A stretch of 64,000 bases of DNA from Hyphomonadaceae bacterium (GTDB taxonomy: Bacteria; Pseudomonadota; Alphaproteobacteria; Caulobacterales; Aquidulcibacteraceae): positions 1 to 64,000 of the forward strand of contig JAEUMT010000028.1 of assembly GCA_016791365.1 (NCBI GenBank). Reading direction: 5' to 3'. Shown one piece after another: positions 27,268 to 35,688 of this stretch. The translations under genes and the position numbers were made by a program. The notes under the pieces are model-generated. The model was given only the letters and a program-made list of their open reading frames with translations. It was not told the DNA's origin and searched no databases. Within the stretch, counting starts at the first letter, position 1. Each line of letters begins with the position of its first letter.

Positions 27268-28611
27268 TCATGCGAGCACCTCTTTCAGCGCCTTGGCATA
27301 CGCGGCGATGTCTTCGTCGGTGTTCATTTCGGTCGCGCAGGTGATGAGCACGTTGTCCATGCCCGCTTTCGGATTGAGGCGGCTCATGGCGACGCCGCCG
27401 ATGACGCCCTTCTCCGCAAGCTTATCGACCACCTCTTGCGCCGGCTTTTTCAGCAACACCGCGATTTCATTGAAGTAGCGCTTGGTCAGCACGTCCACGC
27501 CCGAGACCTTGTCGAGCGCATCCGCGAGCGCGATCGCCTTTTCATGATTGAGCGTCGCGAGATGGCGCAGCCCTTGTTCACCCAACAGCGTCATGTGGAT
27601 CGTCCACGCCAGCTGGCAAAGACCGGAGTTGGTGCAGATATTCGACGTCGCCTTCTCGCGGCGGATGTGCTGCTCGCGCGTCGACAGCGTCAGCACAAAA
27701 CCGCGCTTGCCATCGGCATCCAGCGTTTCACCCGCGACGCGCCCCGGCATCTGGCGAATGTACTTTTCCTTGACCGCAAAGAGCCCGACATAGGGTCCGC
27801 CAAAGTTCAGCGCGTTGCCGATTGATTGGCCCTCACCGCAGACGATATCGGCGCCCATCGCGCCGGCCGGCTCAATCAGACCGAACGACACGCACTCGGT
27901 AAACGTCGCCACCATCAGCGCGCCGGCGCCGTGCGCCGCTTCGCCGATCTTGGTGAGATCGGTCACCGTGCCGAACACGTTCGGCGACTGCACGATCACG
28001 GCCGCCACATCGGCGCCCAGCTCTTTCGTCACCGCCGCTTCGTCATCAACGGCCGCAGGCAGCGCCACGATCTCAAGGCCAAGCGCCTCGCAAGCCGTGC
28101 GCGCCGTATCGACATAATGCGGATGCACGCCGCCGGAGAAGACGATCTTCTTCCGCTTGGTGACGCGCGCGGCCATCATCGCCGCTTCGGCGCAGCCCGT
28201 TGAGCCGTCGTACATCGAGGCGTTCGCCACTTCCATGTCGAGCAATTGCGCGACTTGGCTCTGGAATTCGTAGAGCGCCTGCAGCGTGCCCTGCGCGATT
28301 TCCGGCTGGTAGGGCGTGTACGCGGTCAGAAACTCACTGCGCTGGATCAAATGATCAACACTCGCCGGCACGTGATGGCGATAGGCGCCGGCGCCAAGAA
28401 AGAACGCAGTGCGGCCGGCAGGCGTGTTCTTTTCCGCCAGACGCTGCAGATGCCGATGCACCTCAATCTCGCCCTGCGCCTTCGGCAGCGGCACGAGGTC
28501 TTTCAGCAGCGCAGCCTTCGGCACGTCGACGAAAAGCTCGTCGACGTTCTTCGCGCCAATGACCTTGAGCATCTGCTCGCGGTCGACGTCGGTGAGCGGG
28601 AGATAACGCAC
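27268..28611 (-). CDS. gcvPA: Glycine dehydrogenase (decarboxylating) subunit 1
   Basis: A 447-residue partner of gcvPB in the split P-protein. It has the conserved N-terminus [36 protein letters not shown] and [20 protein letters not shown]. The GTG at 28611 was chosen because it gives exactly this family N-terminus and has GGAG upstream; a TTG at 28635 would add eight residues with no family similarity. The following gcvPB and preceding gcvH are on the same strand. Confidence 0.95.
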   Translation of the reverse strand: MRYLPLTDVDREQMLKVIGAKNVDELFVDVPKAALLKDLVPLPKAQGEIEVHRHLQRLAEKNTPAGRTAFFLGAGAYRHHVPASVDHLIQRSEFLTAYTPYQPEIAQGTLQALYEFQSQVAQLLDMEVANASMYDGSTGCAEAAMMAARVTKRKKIVFSGGVHPHYVDTARTACEALGLEIVALPAAVDDEAAVTKELGADVAAVIVQSPNVFGTVTDLTKIGEAAHGAGALMVATFTECVSFGLIEPAGAMGADIVCGEGQSIGNALNFGGPYVGLFAVKEKYIRQMPGRVAGETLDADGKRGFVLTLSTREQHIRREKATSNICTNSGLCQLAWTIHMTLLGEQGLRHLATLNHEKAIALADALDKVSGVDVLTKRYFNEIAVLLKKPAQEVVDKLAEKGVIGGVAMSRLNPKAGMDNVLITCATEMNTDEDIAAYAKALKEVLA

Positions 28612-28637
28612 GGGATCAGAGCTCCAACGATGCAAGC

Positions 28638-28802
28638 ACAGAGTCCCCTTCCCCCTCGCGGGGAAGGGGTAGGGGAAGGGGGGCGTTCAGCTGCTGCTTA
28701 TGATTCAGAAATTGGTGTGGCGCGTCTTTCTGCGAGAATGGGCGCGTCGGAACGCCCCCCACCCCCTGCCCCCGCCCCACGAGGGGGCGGGGATGATGTT
28801 GC
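28638..28802. repeat. Palindromic repeat between gcvH and gcvPA
   Basis: Two G/C-rich arms, each internally palindromic (CCCCTTCCCC..GGGGAAGGGG near 28645-28670 and CCCCGCCCC..GGGGGCGGGG near 28771-28792), also pair with each other through GGGGGGCGTTC at 28677-28687 and GAACGCCCCCC near 28751. The layout is that of a mobile palindromic element. No gene is seen in this 204-base gap. Confidence 0.7.
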
Positions 28803-28815
28803 GCCGATCGCGGCA

Positions 28816-29190
28816 TCAAAGCCCCTTCACGTAATCAGCGTACGCGGCTTCATCCATGAGGCCTTCGAGTTCGCTCTTGTCGGCGATCTTCAATTTCACG
28901 AACCAGCCGCCTGCTTGCGGCGCGTCATTGATGATCTGCCATTGCTCGTTCTTGATCTCGGCATTGGCTTCGACGACTTCACCGGAGATCGGCGCATAAA
29001 CATCCGAGGCGGTCTTCGCACTTTCAACGACAGCCATGTCGTCGCCTTGCTTGAAGCTTTTGCCGGCGTCCGGCAGCTCGGCGTAAACCACATCGCCCAA
29101 TTGCTCGGCGGCGTAGGTGCTGATGCCGACAGTGGCGATGTCGCCGTCGAGGCGGACCCATTCGTGATCTTTGGTGTAGCGAGTGGTCAT
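28816..29190 (-). CDS. gcvH: Glycine cleavage system H protein
   Basis: The 124-residue lipoyl carrier that shuttles the aminomethyl group between P, T and L proteins. It begins RYTKDHEWVRLDGD, and the lipoylated lysine is K59 in VVESAKTASDVYAP, followed by the conserved ISGEVVEANAE and GGWFVKLKI. It lies between gcvT and gcvPA on the same strand; palindromic repeats fill both gaps around it. Confidence 0.97.
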   Translation of the reverse strand: MTTRYTKDHEWVRLDGDIATVGISTYAAEQLGDVVYAELPDAGKSFKQGDDMAVVESAKTASDVYAPISGEVVEANAEIKNEQWQIINDAPQAGGWFVKLKIADKSELEGLMDEAAYADYVKGL

Positions 29191-29220
29191 TGGGCAACTC
29201 CGATGAAAATCGACGTGAAC

Positions 29221-29325
29221 GCCGTCATCCTGGACGTGCGAAGCACGGCCGGGATCCAGGGGCCAACGCGGCGCTCCATCCCTTCTGGATCCCGGTCACG
29301 CTGCGCGTGCCCAGGATGACGCATT
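29221..29325. repeat. Palindromic repeat between gcvT and gcvH
   Basis: GTCATCCTGGACGTGCGAAG at 29223-29242 is complemented imperfectly by CTGCGCGTGCCCAGGATGAC at 29300-29319, and GGGATCCAG at 29252-29260 by CTGGATCCC at 29285-29293, which makes a long cruciform-capable unit. It is a different family from the repeats near 1115 and 30605. Nothing coding was seen. Confidence 0.72.
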
Positions 29326-29335
29326 GAGAGCCGCA

Positions 29336-30493
29336 TCACTTCTTCCTCACATAACGGTGCGGAACGAAGGGCAGCGGCACGATCGTCGCCGAGCGCGGCA
29401 CGCCGCGGATCATCAGGTCAACGACATGCCCCGGCTCCGCATGCGCGGCCTCGACATAGCCCATCGAAATCGGCCCATTGAGGATCGGCGAAAAGCCGCC
29501 GCTGGTGACGACGCCAATCGTCTTGCCATCCTTCATGACCTCAACGCCCTCGCGCGCTGGCGCACGATCGTTCGGGCGGATGCCGACGCGCTTTTTGGCG
29601 GCGCCGAGTTCGTACTCGCGCAGAATGCGCTTCGCGCCTGGAAAGTCCTTCGCTTCGCGGCGGCGTTTTTGAATTGTCCAGGCGAGATCGGCCTCGATCG
29701 GCGAGGTCTTCGGATCGAGATCGTGGCCGTAAAGGCAAAGGCCAGCTTCCAGCCGCAGCGAGTCCCGCGCGCCTAAGCCAATCGGCTTCACCTCGGCATG
29801 CGAAAGCAGCGCATTAGCGAGCTCCGTTGCGTTCTCGGCCCGCACCAAAATCTCGTAGCCGTCTTCGCCCGTATAGCCTGTGCGCGTCACCGTAATCCGC
29901 CCGAACGCATCGTAGCGTTTCACGGTCATGAAATTCATATCGGCCAGCGCCGGATCAACGACGGCAGCGGCGGCCTCATGCGCCGTCGGTCCCTGCAGCG
30001 CCAGCAGGCAGCGATCATCCGCGCGCACAAGATTGGCTTCGCCCTTGGTCGCCTCTTCGATCAGCGCCCAATCCTGATGCTTACAGCCGGCGTTGACGAC
30101 GATGTAGAGATCGCCCGCCGCGCCAGGCTCTGCCGGCCGCGCAATCATCAGATCGTCAAGCACGCCGCCATCTTCATTCGTGATCATCGTGTAGCGGACT
30201 TGGCCAGGCTTTAGTCCCTGAATGTCCGCCGGGACCAAACGCTCAATCAGCGACGCCACTTTCTTGTGCGCGTCATCGCCCTCAAGCCCATGCCCCTTCG
30301 GCAAGGCAAAGAAGCTCGGCCCCATGTGCGAGACATCGAATAAGCCCGCATGCTGACGCGTCCAATTGTGCTCCGGAATCAGACCCTCAAACTGCAACGG
30401 CATGTCGTAGCCGGCGAAATCGCCGAACTTCGAGGTGCGCGCGCGCCAGATCGCGTCGAGCGGCAGCTTCTTTGATGATCCGGCTTCGGCCAT
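29336..30493 (-). CDS. gcvT: Glycine cleavage system T protein (aminomethyltransferase)
   Basis: A 385-residue folate-dependent enzyme that releases ammonia and forms methylene-tetrahydrofolate from the aminomethyl-lipoyl arm. Family signatures are GLFDVSHMGPSFF, RYTMITNEDGGVLDDLMI, TRTGYTGEDGYEIL and LRLEAGLCLYGHDLD. It is the first gene of the gcv operon and begins about 45 bases downstream of the tandem glycine riboswitch on the minus strand, so its expression, and probably that of the whole operon, should respond to glycine. Confidence 0.97.
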   Translation of the reverse strand: MAEAGSSKKLPLDAIWRARTSKFGDFAGYDMPLQFEGLIPEHNWTRQHAGLFDVSHMGPSFFALPKGHGLEGDDAHKKVASLIERLVPADIQGLKPGQVRYTMITNEDGGVLDDLMIARPAEPGAAGDLYIVVNAGCKHQDWALIEEATKGEANLVRADDRCLLALQGPTAHEAAAAVVDPALADMNFMTVKRYDAFGRITVTRTGYTGEDGYEILVRAENATELANALLSHAEVKPIGLGARDSLRLEAGLCLYGHDLDPKTSPIEADLAWTIQKRRREAKDFPGAKRILREYELGAAKKRVGIRPNDRAPAREGVEVMKDGKTIGVVTSGGFSPILNGPISMGYVEAAHAEPGHVVDLMIRGVPRSATIVPLPFVPHRYVRKK

Positions 30494-30535
30494 GTTTGTC
30501 CCAGGTACGCGTGGCGCGTGCGGCGTTGCACGCAG

Positions 30536-30768
30536 CCCCCGCTGTCCTGGCGCCTGAGAGATTCACCGCGCGTACAGTTCGCGGCTTACTCCGTCGGCGG
30601 CCTCTTGGATCGCGGGCCTTCAGGCCCGCATCTGCGCGCGTCTGAAGACGCGCGGTCCAAGAAACACTTTCCAGCGTGTTCATCCCCCCGCGGTCCGGTT
30701 CCCTGAGAGTTTCCGGGGCGGTTGCTCCTTCGGGGGCGGCCTGTTCGCCGCTCTCTCCCACGGGGTTC
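30536..30768 (-). promoter_or_regulatory. Tandem glycine riboswitch upstream of gcvT
   Basis: Read on the minus strand, aptamer 1 (about 30768-30690) has GGGAGAGAGCGGCGAAC, CCCCGAAGGAGCAACCG and AAACTCTCAGGGAACCGGAC. Aptamer 2 (about 30689-30536) has CGCTGGAAAGTG, GCCGACGGAGTAAGCCGCG and AATCTCTCAGGCGCCAGGAC. Both are the standard glycine-aptamer blocks. In aptamer 2 the stem between the first and second blocks is greatly extended by a palindromic repeat at 30605-30661. Glycine binding normally allows gcv expression; the platform before the gcvT start was not resolved. Confidence 0.92.
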
Positions 30769-30845
30769 GCTTGTTTGGCCATGCCCTGGCGGCTCACGCC
30801 GGCGGGGCCTGTTACGCTGGGGTTTGGGGTCGCCCGCGATTGGAG

Positions 30846-31424
30846 TCAACTGGCCGGTTTGCGCACCCGCAGCTCCATCCGGAACTCGGCGATCACGTTG
30901 TTGCGCTCGCGCGCTAACTGGCTGATTTCCGCGGGCTTCACCGCGCCGGTTTGGAGCTGGCGTTGATACACATCATCCAGCACCGCCGTGACATTCGTCA
31001 TCGTCAGATCGACGCCCAAATAGAGCCCTAGCGCCGTATTCGACGCCTTCGCCGCAACCCATTGCTCGTTCTGCTGGCGATCAAACATCGACAGCATTTC
31101 CGGCGTCACGGCGCGAACGTGCGTCGGATCGTTGAGGAAATTATCGTGACGCGGATGCGGGACATTGATCGTGACCACCGCGCCATCACACCCGACCCGA
31201 TAAATCTCCTGAATTATGCCCAGGAACGTTGTTGTCTCCCGCCCCATATGTTCGAGCGAATGATTGAACAGCATCGCCTCGGCGCTTGAATCCAGCCACG
31301 GCCACGGCGCCTCATTGAGATCGTGCATGATGTCAGGCTTGCTCGCTGCGGAGTTATCCACATTGATCCACCCCTCCAGGTGGTTCATCCCGCACCCGAG
31401 ATTGAGCTTTAGCCCGCTCCCCAA
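30846..31424 (-). CDS. Class I SAM-dependent methyltransferase, substrate unknown
   Basis: A 192-residue methyltransferase-fold protein with motif I LKLNLGCGMNHLEGWINVD at the N-terminus, an acidic strand end (DIMHDLNEAPWPW), and NHSLEHMGRETTTFLGIIQE around the motif IV region; VVTINVPHPRHDNFLNDPTH is a feature of small methyltransferases near glycosyltransferases. Its start overlaps the end of the upstream tRNA-modifying-type methyltransferase gene by 16 bases. The methyl acceptor cannot be told. Confidence 0.8.
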   Translation of the reverse strand: MGSGLKLNLGCGMNHLEGWINVDNSAASKPDIMHDLNEAPWPWLDSSAEAMLFNHSLEHMGRETTTFLGIIQEIYRVGCDGAVVTINVPHPRHDNFLNDPTHVRAVTPEMLSMFDRQQNEQWVAAKASNTALGLYLGVDLTMTNVTAVLDDVYQRQLQTGAVKPAEISQLARERNNVIAEFRMELRVRKPAS

Positions 31425-32155
31425 TTGATCAGCCTTTCGCCGCGCAAGATCGCCTCGACCTCGGCAGTGTGTTTGCTCCCGGAACGGTCGTGCAGATCGA
31501 TGCCCTTCAACAGTTTGAACGGCGCGCGGGATCCCTTTCGCCCGCGCAAAAGCACACGCTTTGCTTCCATATCGGCGTAAGTGCGCACCGGCAGCACTTC
31601 GACGCCGCCCAAACGTCCGTCAAACGCACTCAGCAGGTCCGGCAATTTTGCCGCCCGGTGGATCATCGTCAGCGCCGCGCCGCCCGTGAGCCGATCGGCC
31701 AGAGACGCAACCCAAGCGTCGAGCGGGACATTCGAGACATGCGCGTAACGCCGCGATTCCGCCGGCGCACGGCCTTCGGTTTCGCTGTCGAACGGCGGGT
31801 TGGCGAATACGCCGTCGAACACACCCAAGTGCAGCGCGCGATCAAGCGCATCGCCTGTCACGATTTCGATGCGATGCATCATCGCGTTAGCGGCGACATT
31901 TTCGCGTGAGATCGATGCGATGTTCTGATCGCGTTCGACTCCCACCAGCTTCACGTTCTCATTGCGTATCGCAATCGCAAGCAACGCGGCGCCGACGCCA
32001 CACCCCGCTTCAAGCAGGCGCCCGCCGTCACGCGGCGTCTCTACTGCGGCCGCGAGAAGCAGCGTGTCCACGTTTACGCGATAGCCTCGCGCGGGCTGGC
32101 GGACACGGATGCGCCCATCGAGCAGCGCGTCTTCCGTCATTTCAAGATCGGCCAT
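31409..32155 (-). CDS. tRNA1(Val) A37 N6-methyltransferase-like protein (TrmN6/YfiC family)
   Basis: A 248-residue class I methyltransferase with motif I LLEAGCGVGAALLAIAIRN and the adenine-N6 signature NPPF in FDGVFANPPFDSETEGRAP. The N-terminal GRIRVRQPARGYRVNVDTLL matches the YfiC/TrmN6 group (N-terminal RxxxGYRxxxDxLLL). E. coli YfiC methylates A37 of tRNA1(Val). The substrate in this organism is inferred by family only. It is divergent from the polyprenyl synthase gene, 105 bases away. Confidence 0.85.
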   Translation of the reverse strand: MADLEMTEDALLDGRIRVRQPARGYRVNVDTLLLAAAVETPRDGGRLLEAGCGVGAALLAIAIRNENVKLVGVERDQNIASISRENVAANAMMHRIEIVTGDALDRALHLGVFDGVFANPPFDSETEGRAPAESRRYAHVSNVPLDAWVASLADRLTGGAALTMIHRAAKLPDLLSAFDGRLGGVEVLPVRTYADMEAKRVLLRGRKGSRAPFKLLKGIDLHDRSGSKHTAEVEAILRGERLINWGAG

Positions 32156-32260
32156 AAAAGCCCGTGCGACCCTTGCGCGCGACCGGTGGAACCGAGCTTG
32201 ACCGCCGCGCTTGGCCCCACCATCGTTTGATCATAACAAGAACGTCAAGCGGAGAGCCTT

Positions 32261-33277
32261 TTGGGACCGGCGGCCGGACCTGCTAAGCAAGCGCCCGGCG
32301 CCCCCAATGCGGTGGACCGGCTCGCCGCGCTTTTGGCCGAAGACCTCGCCGCTGTTGACGGCATCATCCATCAATATCTCGCAAGCCCGGTTGGCGTCAT
32401 CCCGAACCTCGCCGCGCATCTGATCGACGCCGGCGGCAAGCGAATCCGTCCGCTGATGACACTCGCCGCGGCGCGCCTTCTCGGCGGCGGCGGCGATGGT
32501 CCGCGCAAACTCGCGGCGGCGGTGGAATTCATCCATTCGGCCACGCTCTTGCATGACGACGTCGTCGATGTCTCCTCGATGCGCCGCGGCAGGAAGGCCG
32601 CGAATGTGGTTTGGGGCAATTCGGCCAGCGTCCTGGTCGGCGATTTCCTCTTTGCGCGCTCGTTCAACCTCATGGTTGAAACCGGCGACATCCAGGTCCT
32701 GGACATCCTGGCCCGCGCCGCCAGCGTCATCGCCGAAGGCGAAGTCATGCAACTCGCCGCCGCGAACGACGCCGAGACCACGCGCGGGCGCTACATGGAA
32801 ATCGTCGCCGCCAAGACCGCCGCCTTGTTCGCCGCTGCCGCGCGCTCGGGCGCTGTCGCCGCCGGCCGCGCCGGCCCCGAGGCAACGGCGCTCGAAACCT
32901 ACGGCCGCGAACTCGGCCTCGCCTTCCAGCTTGTCGACGATGCGCTCGATTACGGCGGCGCCAGCGCCACGATGGGCAAGAACACCGGTGACGATTTCCG
33001 CGAAGGCAAAGTGACGTTGCCTGTCATCTTCGCACGCGACGCCGGCGATGAAAGCGAACGCACATTCTGGCGCCGTGTTGTCGGCGGCGAGCGAACGGAC
33101 GACGACTTCCACCGCGCTGTGGCGCTCGTGAAGCGTCACAACGCCATCACCCTCACCATCAACGCCGCACGCGCGCATGCGCAAGCCGCGCGCGATGCGC
33201 TAAAGGCGCTGCCCGCGAACGCCTATCGCGAAGCGCTGGAAGCACTGCCCGAATTCGTCGTCGAGCGCGCATACTAG
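32261..33277 (+). CDS. Polyprenyl diphosphate synthase (ubiquinone side chain)
   Basis: A 338-residue trans-prenyltransferase that builds the long isoprenoid tail, probably of ubiquinone. The first aspartate motif is LLHDDVVDVSSMRRG, the second is LVDDALDYGG; GGKRIRPLMTLAAARL and GKNTGDDFREGKVTLPVI are also typical. It should start at the TTG at 32261, which has GGAG at 32251-32254 and gives a normal length; no ATG lies nearby in frame. Chain length (octa- or decaprenyl) is not determined from sequence here; ispB/ddsA-type symbols are possible. Confidence 0.93.
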   Translation: MGPAAGPAKQAPGAPNAVDRLAALLAEDLAAVDGIIHQYLASPVGVIPNLAAHLIDAGGKRIRPLMTLAAARLLGGGGDGPRKLAAAVEFIHSATLLHDDVVDVSSMRRGRKAANVVWGNSASVLVGDFLFARSFNLMVETGDIQVLDILARAASVIAEGEVMQLAAANDAETTRGRYMEIVAAKTAALFAAAARSGAVAAGRAGPEATALETYGRELGLAFQLVDDALDYGGASATMGKNTGDDFREGKVTLPVIFARDAGDESERTFWRRVVGGERTDDDFHRAVALVKRHNAITLTINAARAHAQAARDALKALPANAYREALEALPEFVVERAY

Positions 33278-33289
33278 CTCCAACACCCA

Positions 33290-33459
33290 CGTCGAGTCTG
33301 GACCGCCGGCGTCCCGCCGGCCGGCGCTAGCATTTGAAGGCGAGCCACTGGCGGGCGAGGCGCCCGCGCCCCGCCGGCATCGTTGCTTGGGCGACCCCAG
33401 ACAGCGGCAGCTGAATCACCGGATGCCGGCGAGGGCGCCGGCGGTCCAGACGTGCGTCG
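33290..33459. repeat. Palindromic repeat between two convergent genes
   Basis: GTCTGGACCGCCGGCG at 33296-33311 is exactly complemented by CGCCGGCGGTCCAGAC at 33436-33451, and flanking CGTCGA/TGCGTCGA extends the pairing loosely. Internal G/C-rich complementary tracts are present (GCCACTGGCGGGCGAGGCGC region). It fills the 205-base gap between polyprenyl synthase and the VOC gene, and can serve as terminator for both. Confidence 0.75.
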
Positions 33460-33482
33460 ACGCTCCGTCTAATCACGTCGCA

Positions 33483-33851
33483 TCAATGCTTGTGATCCAG
33501 CTGGTGCAGCACGATCCCGTTGCCTTCACTGTCGAGAATATTGCTCATCCGGCAGCGCGGACCTTTAATGATATCGCTCTGGAAGCGCACGCCCTTCGCT
33601 TTGAGGTCGGCGATCACGGCATCGAGATCGGTCACCTCAAGCGCAATCGTGCCGCCGCCTCCCGGCTTTTGACCCGTAGCGTTGGTGAGCGCGAGACACC
33701 CGCCGCCGGGCAAATCAAACTCCATCCAACGCATGGCGCCATGCGCGCCGTTGCTGCCGATCTTTAGTCCGAGCGTGTTCTCATAGAAGTCGCGCGCCCT
33801 GTCCGCGTCTTCGATCGCGTACATCGTAAAGGCCACCTTCTCGAACATCAC
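33483..33851 (-). CDS. VOC superfamily (glyoxalase-like) protein
   Basis: A 122-residue protein of paired beta-alpha-beta-beta-beta units. AFTMYAIEDADRARDFYENT, LGLKIGSNG, MRWMEFDLPGGGCLAL and ISDxEGN-like ILDSEGNGIVLHQL are the usual VOC/glyoxalase-bleomycin resistance elements. Metal-binding residues include candidates H and E in the C-terminal strand. It is the last gene of a minus-strand group with DUF1801, two SRPBCC proteins and an ArsR regulator, a common grouping in alphaproteobacteria; the substrate is unknown. Confidence 0.85.
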   Translation of the reverse strand: MMFEKVAFTMYAIEDADRARDFYENTLGLKIGSNGAHGAMRWMEFDLPGGGCLALTNATGQKPGGGGTIALEVTDLDAVIADLKAKGVRFQSDIIKGPRCRMSNILDSEGNGIVLHQLDHKH

Positions 33852-33865
33852 TCATCTCCCTTCGC

Positions 33866-34615
33866 TCAGAGCTGCCTGATCCAAGCCCGCACTATCGCCT
33901 CCAGCGCCTTGCGGTTCGCCGAAATATTCCGTCCGCTGCCCATCGTCACCATCGCCCGATCCTTGCCGAGCCACTTCATCAGTCCGTTCGGATCGGCAAT
34001 CTTAACCGCCTTCACCTTCGGCCGCTTCCTTGCGCCCAAATGAAGGACCAACTGCACACTCTCCTGCGCGCGCACATGGAACGTCGCGAACCATTCCTTC
34101 TCAGTACGAAAGCTCGGCGCGTTCCACTTTATGCCCTCGCTGATCGCCGGATCAGCGCCCAGAACGATCACGCGCACTGCCTCAATCTCCGTCTTCAGCG
34201 GATGCTTCAACGTCTTGAGATAGACAGCAACCGCTTCATCGGCCGTGGCCGTCTTCTTCGCAGGCTTCGCCGCCTCGATCTCCGCCACCCGCGCCTTCAC
34301 CAACTTGCGGATCAGCGTCGCCGGCGGCGGTTTGCCGATCGGAAACCTGAATCCGCCTTTGCTGACTTGATACTTCGCCAGTTCATCCTCGAACTGCGCC
34401 GTAATCGCCCCACTCATCGGAAAGTAAGAGCAATGAGCGGCGCCAGCCGAGTAGCCCGCAATCGGCTTGCCCAGAATGAAAGCCGGCACGCCGTAGCTCA
34501 GACCTTCCTCCGCATCCGGGGCTGCGGCGCGGATGGCCCTTCTTACCTTGTCCAAAGTCGCACGCTTATCCGAGCTCAACTTCGCAAGATAGGCGTCTGC
34601 GTCCCTGGCTGACAT
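33866..34615 (-). CDS. Protein with two tandem DUF1801-type domains
   Basis: A 249-residue protein that appears to be two fused copies of the small DUF1801/YdhG fold. The first (residues 1-110) has YLAKLSSDKRATLDKVRRAI, GLSYGVPAFILGKPIAGYSA and FRFPIGKPPPATLIRKLVKA. After a Lys/Ala linker the second (about 125-249) has VYLKTLKHPLKTEIEAVRVI and ISEGIKWNAPSFRTEKEWFA. The function of DUF1801 is not established; an iron- or stress-related role has been suggested from structure. The ATG at 34615 overlaps the upstream SRPBCC stop as TGATG, so it is likely coupled. Confidence 0.8.
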   Translation of the reverse strand: MSARDADAYLAKLSSDKRATLDKVRRAIRAAAPDAEEGLSYGVPAFILGKPIAGYSAGAAHCSYFPMSGAITAQFEDELAKYQVSKGGFRFPIGKPPPATLIRKLVKARVAEIEAAKPAKKTATADEAVAVYLKTLKHPLKTEIEAVRVIVLGADPAISEGIKWNAPSFRTEKEWFATFHVRAQESVQLVLHLGARKRPKVKAVKIADPNGLMKWLGKDRAMVTMGSGRNISANRKALEAIVRAWIRQL

Positions 34616-35109
34616 CACGCCGCGCTCTTGAACATGTCATCGATGCGCCCGTAGCCAAGCTCCATCCCATCGGTCATGCCAGTCGCGACGGCCTGATCAC
34701 GCGCTTCCTTCGACACGAAGGTCATTGTGTTGGTCAGCGTCGTCACGCCATCGGCTTCGCTGAGTTCGAGCGTGATGAGGCAAGGATCGCCAACCGGCAT
34801 CGCGTAATCCATATCGCCCGGATCGAAATACTGGTCATGCGCAAGCCTGGACGGCGCCTTGACTTCGCTGAACGCGCCGAAAAAGCCAAACTCACTGCCG
34901 TCCGCGTCGCGCCGCCAGCGCCAGCGATACTTGCCCCCTTCGCGAACATCCATCTCGCAGATCGGCAAGGTCCAGCCCGGATAGCCGTAACACCATTTCC
35001 GCATCAGCTCAGGCTTGGTGTGCGCATCCCAAACCAACTGGCGCGGCGCCTTGAACGTGCGGACGACGCGAACGTCGCGATCGCCGGGTTGTGAGACTTC
35101 GATAGGCAT
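34615..35109 (-). CDS. SRPBCC (AHSA1-like) domain protein
   Basis: A 164-residue lipid/ligand-pocket protein of the AHSA1 branch of the START superfamily. It shows VVRTFKAPRQLVWDAHTKPE followed by WCYGYPGW, EMDVREGGKYRWRW and the C-terminal helix EARDQAVATGMTDGMELGYG. The ATG at 35109 has AAGGAGG just upstream. It is a close tandem paralogue of the next gene at 35121-35615, with the same length. Proteins of this kind are typically controlled by a linked ArsR repressor, present at 35689-36054. The ligand is unknown. Confidence 0.9.
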   Translation of the reverse strand: MPIEVSQPGDRDVRVVRTFKAPRQLVWDAHTKPELMRKWCYGYPGWTLPICEMDVREGGKYRWRWRRDADGSEFGFFGAFSEVKAPSRLAHDQYFDPGDMDYAMPVGDPCLITLELSEADGVTTLTNTMTFVSKEARDQAVATGMTDGMELGYGRIDDMFKSAA

Positions 35110-35120
35110 TGCCTCCTCCT

Positions 35121-35615
35121 TCACGCCGCTTTCTTGAACATCTCATCGAGGCGCGCGTAGCCCATTTCCATGCCATTGGTCATGCCCGTGCCGACAGCGG
35201 CGTCGCGCGATTCCTTCGAGGCGAAGCGCATGGTGCAAACGAGCGTCGTGACACCGTTGGCTTCACTGAGATCGAGCGACACCAGACAGGACTCGTCCGT
35301 CGGCATATCGCCGCCAGTATCGCCTGGATCGTAGAATTCCTCGTGCGCAAGCGAAGACGGCTCATTCACATCCGTAAAGACGCCGTGAAAGCCGAAACTC
35401 TTGCCGTTCTCCTGGCTCTTCCATTGCCACTTGTATTTGCCGCCGACGCGAACATCCATTTCGCAGACCGGCATGTCCCACCCCGGCGGGCCGAGTTGCC
35501 ATTTCTGCACGAGCGCCGGCTTGGTGTGCGCATCCCACACCAGTTGGCGCGGCGCATTGAATGTGCGGGTGACACGAACTTCGCGATCGCTTGGCAGCGT
35601 AACGTGTGCGGACAT
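35121..35615 (-). CDS. SRPBCC (AHSA1-like) domain protein (tandem paralogue)
   Basis: A 164-residue SRPBCC protein aligned end to end with its neighbour: VTRTFNAPRQLVWDAHTKPA, WQLGPPGWDMPVCEMDVRVG, and the final ESRDAAVGTGMTNGMEMGYA. The ATG at 35615 was chosen for its ribosome site (AAGGAGAG); the frame continues upstream across the intergenic gap without similarity. The pair looks like a gene duplication. It lies 73 bases downstream of the ArsR gene, consistent with a repressor-controlled operon. Confidence 0.9.
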   Translation of the reverse strand: MSAHVTLPSDREVRVTRTFNAPRQLVWDAHTKPALVQKWQLGPPGWDMPVCEMDVRVGGKYKWQWKSQENGKSFGFHGVFTDVNEPSSLAHEEFYDPGDTGGDMPTDESCLVSLDLSEANGVTTLVCTMRFASKESRDAAVGTGMTNGMEMGYARLDEMFKKAA

Positions 35616-35688
35616 TTCTCTCTCCTTGGATTTTATGTTGGGCCGCCCACTCAAGGAACGAGCGAGCGAAAGCATCGCCGACATCACG

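Noticed and set aside
27059-27271. A 70-codon frame in the gcvPA-gcvPB gap
   Set aside because: It reads through palindromic repeats and has repeat-derived composition.
28612-28635. TTG at 28635 as the gcvPA start
   Set aside because: The eight added residues lack similarity to the family, while the GTG at 28611 gives the conserved N-terminus.
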